Positions 61,101 through 64,000 of a DNA stretch of 64,000 nucleotides are shown here, piece after piece. The notes below the pieces were generated by a model. That model saw nothing but the letters and a program-made list of their open reading frames with translations. It was not told the origin of the DNA and did no database searches. Source of the DNA: an uncultured Prevotellaceae bacterium. GTDB taxonomy: Bacteria; Bacteroidota; Bacteroidia; Bacteroidales; Bacteroidaceae. The position numbers and the translations under genes were made by a program. The DNA lies in the NCBI GenBank assembly GCA_902792685.1, contig CADBAP010000005.1:30848-94847 (forward strand), given 5' to 3'. Position 1 is the stretch's first letter; every line of letters starts with the position of its first letter.

Positions 61101-61923
61101 GGGCAAGAGCCGACTCCACAGCATCACGGATGGTTTTCTCGCGATTGAAAACGGGAATAATCACCGATGCCTCCAATTCGAAATGCTGTTCGTCGAAATC
61201 GGGTTGCTGATAGGTAGAAATATCAATCAGTGCACCGATGGCTTCCAGATGTCCCGTCACCGCCTGTTCCATTTCTATCTGTACCTCGCGGTTGCGAGGA
61301 TTTACATAGTCAAACTGTTTCTCTCCACTCTTCCGAAGGTCGTCTTCCTCTTCTGTATATAGGAATTCTTTCAAATGAACAAGACTTCCCTGACGGCTCA
61401 GCGACAGGCGCAAGTCATACCATCCGGCATATTGGAACTGTTGCGATGTAGCCTCGGCCCAAGCCTTGATGTTTTCCGTGCGGAGCAGCACCAGCGAACC
61501 AAAGTCGAAATCATCACGAACAGAACCTTCCTGATAGTCGATGACGGGATGCTTCACCGTTGTGCCGTTTTCAACAGAATAACGGTCTCCATACACCATC
61601 GTTGCCGCCGTATCAAAACCGACGCGCATCATCCGTTCCAAAGCAAAATAGCCGATGGTCAACGGAGTTGCCTTCATTACATACACCACATATTCCGCCT
61701 GAGCCAACTGAGCAATCCGGCACATCGTTTGGGTGGACTGAAGATTGTCAACCTCAATGAAACAAGTACCCTTGGGAGCCTCGTGGTTTCGTGCAAAGTC
61801 TGACGACACTAAAAAATATACTTCACCTACTGTCTTGCATTGCCATATCTGCTGCAACGTTTTCTCTGCAACAGTCAGATTGTCACAAGGCAGAAAGCAG
61901 TCAAATGTCTGTTTTGTCTTCAT
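58180..61923 (-). CDS. Glycosyltransferase - HIT-like DUF4922 - SpoIID fusion
   Basis: 1247 residues from the ATG at 61923. Residues 1-225 are a degenerate first domain of GT-A flavour. Residues 245-520 are a GT2 transferase ([54 protein letters not shown] with the D-x-D-type acid cluster). Residues about 575-845 are DUF4922, HIT-like with [20 protein letters not shown] and [16 protein letters not shown] (DHxHFQ as in GDP-hexose phosphorylases). Residues 935-1247 are Spo[35 protein letters not shown] and the C-terminal [20 protein letters not shown]. SpoIID proteins cut or help cut denuded peptidoglycan glycans. No signal peptide is obvious, which is odd for a wall enzyme. Pairs with an AmpG-like permease. 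Confidence 0.88.
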   Translation of the reverse strand: MKTKQTFDCFLPCDNLTVAEKTLQQIWQCKTVGEVYFLVSSDFARNHEAPKGTCFIEVDNLQSTQTMCRIAQLAQAEYVVYVMKATPLTIGYFALERMMRVGFDTAATMVYGDRYSVENGTTVKHPVIDYQEGSVRDDFDFGSLVLLRTENIKAWAEATSQQFQYAGWYDLRLSLSRQGSLVHLKEFLYTEEEDDLRKSGEKQFDYVNPRNREVQIEMEQAVTGHLEAIGALIDISTYQQPDFDEQHFELEASVIIPVFNREKTIRDAVESALAQKTAFDYNVIVVDNHSTDDTTKILQDLVLQYNQKGERLVHVIPERTDLGIGGCWNCAINDERCGRFAVQLDSDDLYSSPKTLQQIVDAFHQQNAAMIVGSYRMCDFDLNTLPPGLIDHREWTKINGCNNALRINGLGAPRAFFTPLARQMKFPNTSYGEDYAMGLLFSRRYQIGRIYNELYLCRRWGGNSDAALSIEKVNANNLYKDQLRTVEIQARQQLLKGKVDPLIDSSLARFFVRQLDTWTDAHQRYRDLQHVESRELNVGESSLRIQFNPARMVSTGAKIDQKTIAKRPCFLCVDNRPKEQIVKYIDNQYELLLNPFPILPMHYTIPARKHLPQSILGNYGEMHRLLEKYKEMMVFYNGPKCGASAPDHMHFQAGTCGVLPLQTSWQRLSRNLEEVLLLNEKEGIFNISDYVCPALLIKSCSLQNDEALFERLYHAMEGIATDDCSDQTAEPMMNIVAWRNGDEFLSVVFPRRKHRPDCYMATDDSQRLISPGALDMSGLIITPRKEDFERLTEEELHDIYQEVSVSQEQLTEIVDRIKQQQADLREETSGKKVKEPQVAVGIVSGQKISFTLNNPYLAKGAKIEGAQVVEFSEGGILWNGNQYRELSFAPVNNDASFSISDVTIGVNFHWERKETQTFLGTLRLVVEADHICAINVLPVESYLTSVISSEMSATSSLELLKAHAVISRSWLLAQINKKKKLESGEGNNFFSFIKKDDELIRWYDREDHTIFDVCADDHCQRYQGITKATSKQVEEAIRQTRGQILMSDDEICDARFSKCCGGVTEEYQYCWEDIQKPYLISVKDPFCNTNDKQIISQVLNDYDLETSDFYEWTVRYTQEQISTLITEKLKMDFGEIVDLIPLERGKSGRIWKLKIVGTKCSFTIGKELEIRRALSETHLYSSAFEVEKSAQTTEHGAPAEFSLHGKGWGHGVGLCQIGAAVMGEKGYRYDEILLYYYQNAEIKKIYR

Positions 61924-61942
61924 GATTTGAACATATTTTCGT

Positions 61943-61982
61943 GCAAAGATAGTGTTTTTTTTTATTTTTCCACTATCTTTGC
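61943..61982. promoter_or_regulatory. Mirror-image divergent promoters
   Basis: GCAAAGATAGTG (61943-61954) and CACTATCTTTGC (61971-61982) are perfect 12-base inverted copies, each containing a -7 box, one for the SpoIID fusion gene and one for rlmN, separated by 16 mainly T bases. The -33 boxes would overlap the opposite gene's start region. Confidence 0.8.
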
Positions 61983-61997
61983 AGCAAAAATAAAAGA

Positions 61998-63083
61998 ATG
62001 AATCAGAAACGCCATTTATTGGGAATGTCTCTTGCCGAGCTGAAAGGTGTGGCAAAAGAGATGGGGATGCCTGCATTTACAGGCAGCCAGATGGCGAAAT
62101 GGCTCTATTCGCAGCACGTCACAAGCATTGACGAGATGACCAATATCTCCAAAGCAAATCGTGAGCGACTGAAAGAAATATTCGATATCGGCTGCAAGGC
62201 TCCTGTCGATGCACAATATTCGAAGGACGGTACCATCAAATACCTGTTTCCAGTAGAAGATTCTAGAGAATCTAGTTCATCTAGAGAGTCTAGAGAACCC
62301 CACTCTCCCCTTTTCGTCGAAACCGTCTATATCCCAGATGACGACCGCGCTACGCTCTGCGTGTCATGTCAGGTGGGTTGCAAGATGAACTGTCTGTTCT
62401 GTCAGACTGGCAAACAGGGATTTCAAGGCAGTCTTTCTGTAACCGATATCCTCAATCAGATTTATGCGTTGCCTGAACGTGACAAACTGACCAACATCGT
62501 GTTCATGGGACAAGGAGAGCCGATGGACAATCTGGACAACGTGTTACAGGCAACAGAAATCCTCACGGCCGACTATGGTTATGCCTGGAGTCCGAAACGC
62601 ATCACGGTGAGCAGTGTGGGTGTGAAGAAAAAATTGAAACGATTCATCGAGGAAAGCGACTGCCATGTGGCCATCAGCCTCCACTCCCCTCTTCCGGAAC
62701 AACGTGCTGAACTGATGCCTGCAGAACGGGGTATGTCCATACTGGAAGTCGTTGACCTGTTAAGCAACTACGACTTCTCGCACCAGCGCCGCCTGTCCTT
62801 CGAATACATTGTCTTTGGAGGCGTCAACGACTCGATGGCTCATGCTCAGGCGATTGTCAACCTGCTGAAAGGACTCGACTGCCGCATCAACCTGATACGC
62901 TTCCATCAGATTCCCAACGTTCCCTTACACGGAGCTGACGAGAAGACGATGGAACGGTTGCGCGACTATCTCACGCAACATGGTATCTTTACAACGATCC
63001 GAGCCAGTCGCGGACAGGATATTTATGCAGCCTGTGGACTGCTCAACACCATGCGAAAGGGGGCGCAAGCGAATGGGCAATAG
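61998..63083 (+). CDS. rlmN: Dual-specificity RNA methyltransferase RlmN, with repeat insertion
   Basis: 361 residues. Radical SAM enzyme that methylates C2 of A2503 in 23S rRNA and A37 in some tRNAs. [20 protein letters not shown] carries the CxxxCxxC cluster, [20 protein letters not shown] the S-adenosylmethionine site, [20 protein letters not shown] follows, and the catalytic Cys is in [20 protein letters not shown]-type stutter (62264-62303) encodes [16 protein letters not shown] just before [20 protein letters not shown]; relatives have a few residues there. First gene of rlmN-DUF4837-pdxA. Confidence 0.95.
   Translation: MNQKRHLLGMSLAELKGVAKEMGMPAFTGSQMAKWLYSQHVTSIDEMTNISKANRERLKEIFDIGCKAPVDAQYSKDGTIKYLFPVEDSRESSSSRESREPHSPLFVETVYIPDDDRATLCVSCQVGCKMNCLFCQTGKQGFQGSLSVTDILNQIYALPERDKLTNIVFMGQGEPMDNLDNVLQATEILTADYGYAWSPKRITVSSVGVKKKLKRFIEESDCHVAISLHSPLPEQRAELMPAERGMSILEVVDLLSNYDFSHQRRLSFEYIVFGGVNDSMAHAQAIVNLLKGLDCRINLIRFHQIPNVPLHGADEKTMERLRDYLTQHGIFTTIRASRGQDIYAACGLLNTMRKGAQANGQ
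62264..62303. repeat. In-frame TCTAGAGA stutter in rlmN
   Basis: Five imperfect TCTAGAGAG/TCTAGTTCA units; translated as [12 protein letters not shown]. Confidence 0.85.
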
Positions 63084-63897
63084 CCTCAACAGATATGGGT
63101 TATGGAGTGTTGTCGGGTTTTTATGCCTGTTTTGGCTGACAGCCTGCAACGACAACAGTGGCCTACAGCCTACCAGTGGCGGAAAACCATTCGAGGTGCT
63201 GGTCATCGGAACCGACACTACTGCTGTCAACACGATGAGAAACGCCCTCACGGCACTCACAGAGACCGCTTTGCCACAACCGGAACCATCGTTCGATGTA
63301 TCAGTGGCTTACGGCGAAGTGGATGCCTCCACACAATATGCCCGCAGCATCGTGGTGGTAACAACTGATTCCACACGGTTCACACAATCGTCCATCCGCT
63401 ATGAGAAGAATGTATATGCGCGGCCACAGATGATCATCTATATCACCACTCCGTCGGCAGAGCAACTGAAAACATTCCTCAAGGGAAAAGGTATCGCAAC
63501 CATTGCCGAACTGCTCAGCCGTGCAGAGACAAACCGACAGATCAGTCATCTGCGCACCCATCACAGTATGAAGGCTCTGGAACTTGCAAAAAAACAATTT
63601 GGCTACAGCATCCATGCGCCGGAAGACATGCTGTCGAGCAAACAGGGAAAAGATTTCCTGTGGCTGTCAAACAATGCCAATAGCGGTATGCAGAACATCT
63701 GCCTGTTCTATTCGAACCAGGAAATGGAAGGCGATGCAATGGGCGGTCCGTTTGTGGCCCACAGCTGGACAGACAGCATTACGGGAAAGACGATGACAGC
63801 ATTGGCTTTCGTCTATGCGCCGGAAGCGAAAAAACGCAACAAAATGAAACAACTCGAAGCAGTGCTTTACACCATAAAAAAAATAATCTCGACATAA
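63073..63897 (+). CDS. DUF4837 lipoprotein
   Basis: 274 residues from the ATG at 63073, which overlaps the end of rlmN by 11 bases. Signal with lipobox (SVVGFLCLFWLTACNDNSGL, Cys after LTA). Two alpha/beta halves follow: FEVLVIGTDTTAVNTMRNAL, ARSIVVVTTDSTRFTQSSIR and YEKNVYARPQMIIYITTPSA, then FGYSIHAPEDMLSSKQGKDF and a C-terminal ITGKTMTALAFVYAP. This matches DUF4837, a Bacteroidota lipoprotein with unknown function regularly placed between rlmN and pdxA, as here. Probably faces the periplasm. Confidence 0.9.
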   Translation: MGNSLNRYGLWSVVGFLCLFWLTACNDNSGLQPTSGGKPFEVLVIGTDTTAVNTMRNALTALTETALPQPEPSFDVSVAYGEVDASTQYARSIVVVTTDSTRFTQSSIRYEKNVYARPQMIIYITTPSAEQLKTFLKGKGIATIAELLSRAETNRQISHLRTHHSMKALELAKKQFGYSIHAPEDMLSSKQGKDFLWLSNNANSGMQNICLFYSNQEMEGDAMGGPFVAHSWTDSITGKTMTALAFVYAPEAKKRNKMKQLEAVLYTIKKIIST

Positions 63898-63917
63898 CGA
63901 AATCATAAAATAACAAT

Positions 63918-64000
63918 ATGGAACAAAGTAAAATTCGCGTGGCAATCACGCACGGCGATACCAACGGTGTCGGCTACGAGGTAATATTCAAGGCCTTTGC
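63918..64000 (+). CDS. pdxA: 4-hydroxythreonine-4-phosphate dehydrogenase, 5' end only
   Basis: The first 27 codons are visible: MEQSKIRVAITHGDTNGVGY, then EVIFKAF. ITHGDxNGVGYEVI matches the PdxA N-terminus, an enzyme of pyridoxal phosphate synthesis. Continues beyond the window. Follows the DUF4837 gene by 20 bases, as in many Bacteroidota. Confidence 0.85.
   Translation, partial: MEQSKIRVAITHGDTNGVGYEVIFKAF

Noticed and set aside
62980-63072. Longer start of the DUF4837 gene
   Set aside because: It would overlap rlmN by over 100 bases and bury the lipoprotein signal; the ATG at 63073 puts the lipobox at the right distance.
1-64000. tRNA or rRNA genes
   Set aside because: I found no cloverleaf-like pattern with conserved TTCGA-type arms and no rRNA-like stretch; a dedicated tRNA scan would be decisive.

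Overview
The window looks like a chromosomal segment of a Bacteroidota bacterium, most likely a Prevotella-type member of the Bacteroidales. Several signs agree. Promoters repeatedly show the Bacteroidota -7 box TAnnTTTGC with a TTG/TTTG box about 20 bases upstream. Exported proteins carry Ala-Gln signal peptidase sites, and at least one extracellular protease ends in a type IX-secretion-like tail. Families largely confined to this phylum are present: DUF4837 between rlmN and pdxA, a glycosyltransferase-DUF4922-SpoIID fusion, and a fused DAHP synthase/chorismate mutase. I saw no rRNA, tRNA, CRISPR array, insertion sequence or prophage. Genus and function assignments rest on motif recognition only; no searches were run.

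Layout. Bases 1-8028 are accessory. A leftward operon encodes a Rossmann/RyR-domain protein, an FHA-membrane-trypsin protein, a degenerate kinase lobe, a secreted protein of unknown function and a TPR-like protein cut by the window edge. It diverges from a rightward pair: a membrane receptor with a cytosolic TIR/DUF4062-like domain and an outside PstS-like binding domain, followed by a histidine acid phosphatase. The two operons share one symmetrical promoter. Bases 8070-16800 hold a leftward aromatic amino-acid operon (pheA, aminotransferase, DAHP synthase/chorismate mutase, tyrA) with a 4.3-kb C-A-T-R non-ribosomal peptide synthetase set between the mutase and tyrA. The operon has an apparent attenuator in its leader and a frameshift at the end of tyrA. 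Bases 17-33 kb carry an Lrp regulator, sulfur amino-acid enzymes (metY-like, cysK), LuxR and LytTR regulators, an outer-membrane beta-barrel protein, a UGSC-like secreted protein, a LiaF-like membrane protein, tcdA, an esterase, a rhodanese/lactamase lipoprotein and an SDR enzyme. Bases 33-64 kb are mainly housekeeping and envelope genes: secreted hydrolase, K+ channel and subtilase; SlyD and aroC; pyrD/pyrK; holA; M64 peptidase; two Na+-linked transporters; TerB-DnaJ; a zinc-ribbon/Nif3 pair; the agmatine pathway aguA-aguB with a nuclease; an AmpG-like permease with the GT2-DUF4922-SpoIID giant; rlmN-DUF4837-pdxA.

The non-coding layer is unusually rich. About twelve copies of a GC-rich palindrome with a G-rich tail, often joined to short stuttering tandem repeats, lie between genes and also in frame inside linkers of otherwise conserved enzymes. 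A 42-bp operator-like block sits directly on the -33 box of three promoters. A 66-bp leader element occurs in two 5' untranslated regions. A 230-bp element bounded by 13-bp inverted repeats contains five palindromes at an exact 22-bp period. One small RNA gene and two further short transcripts, one carrying a 31-codon open frame, have both a promoter and a terminator.
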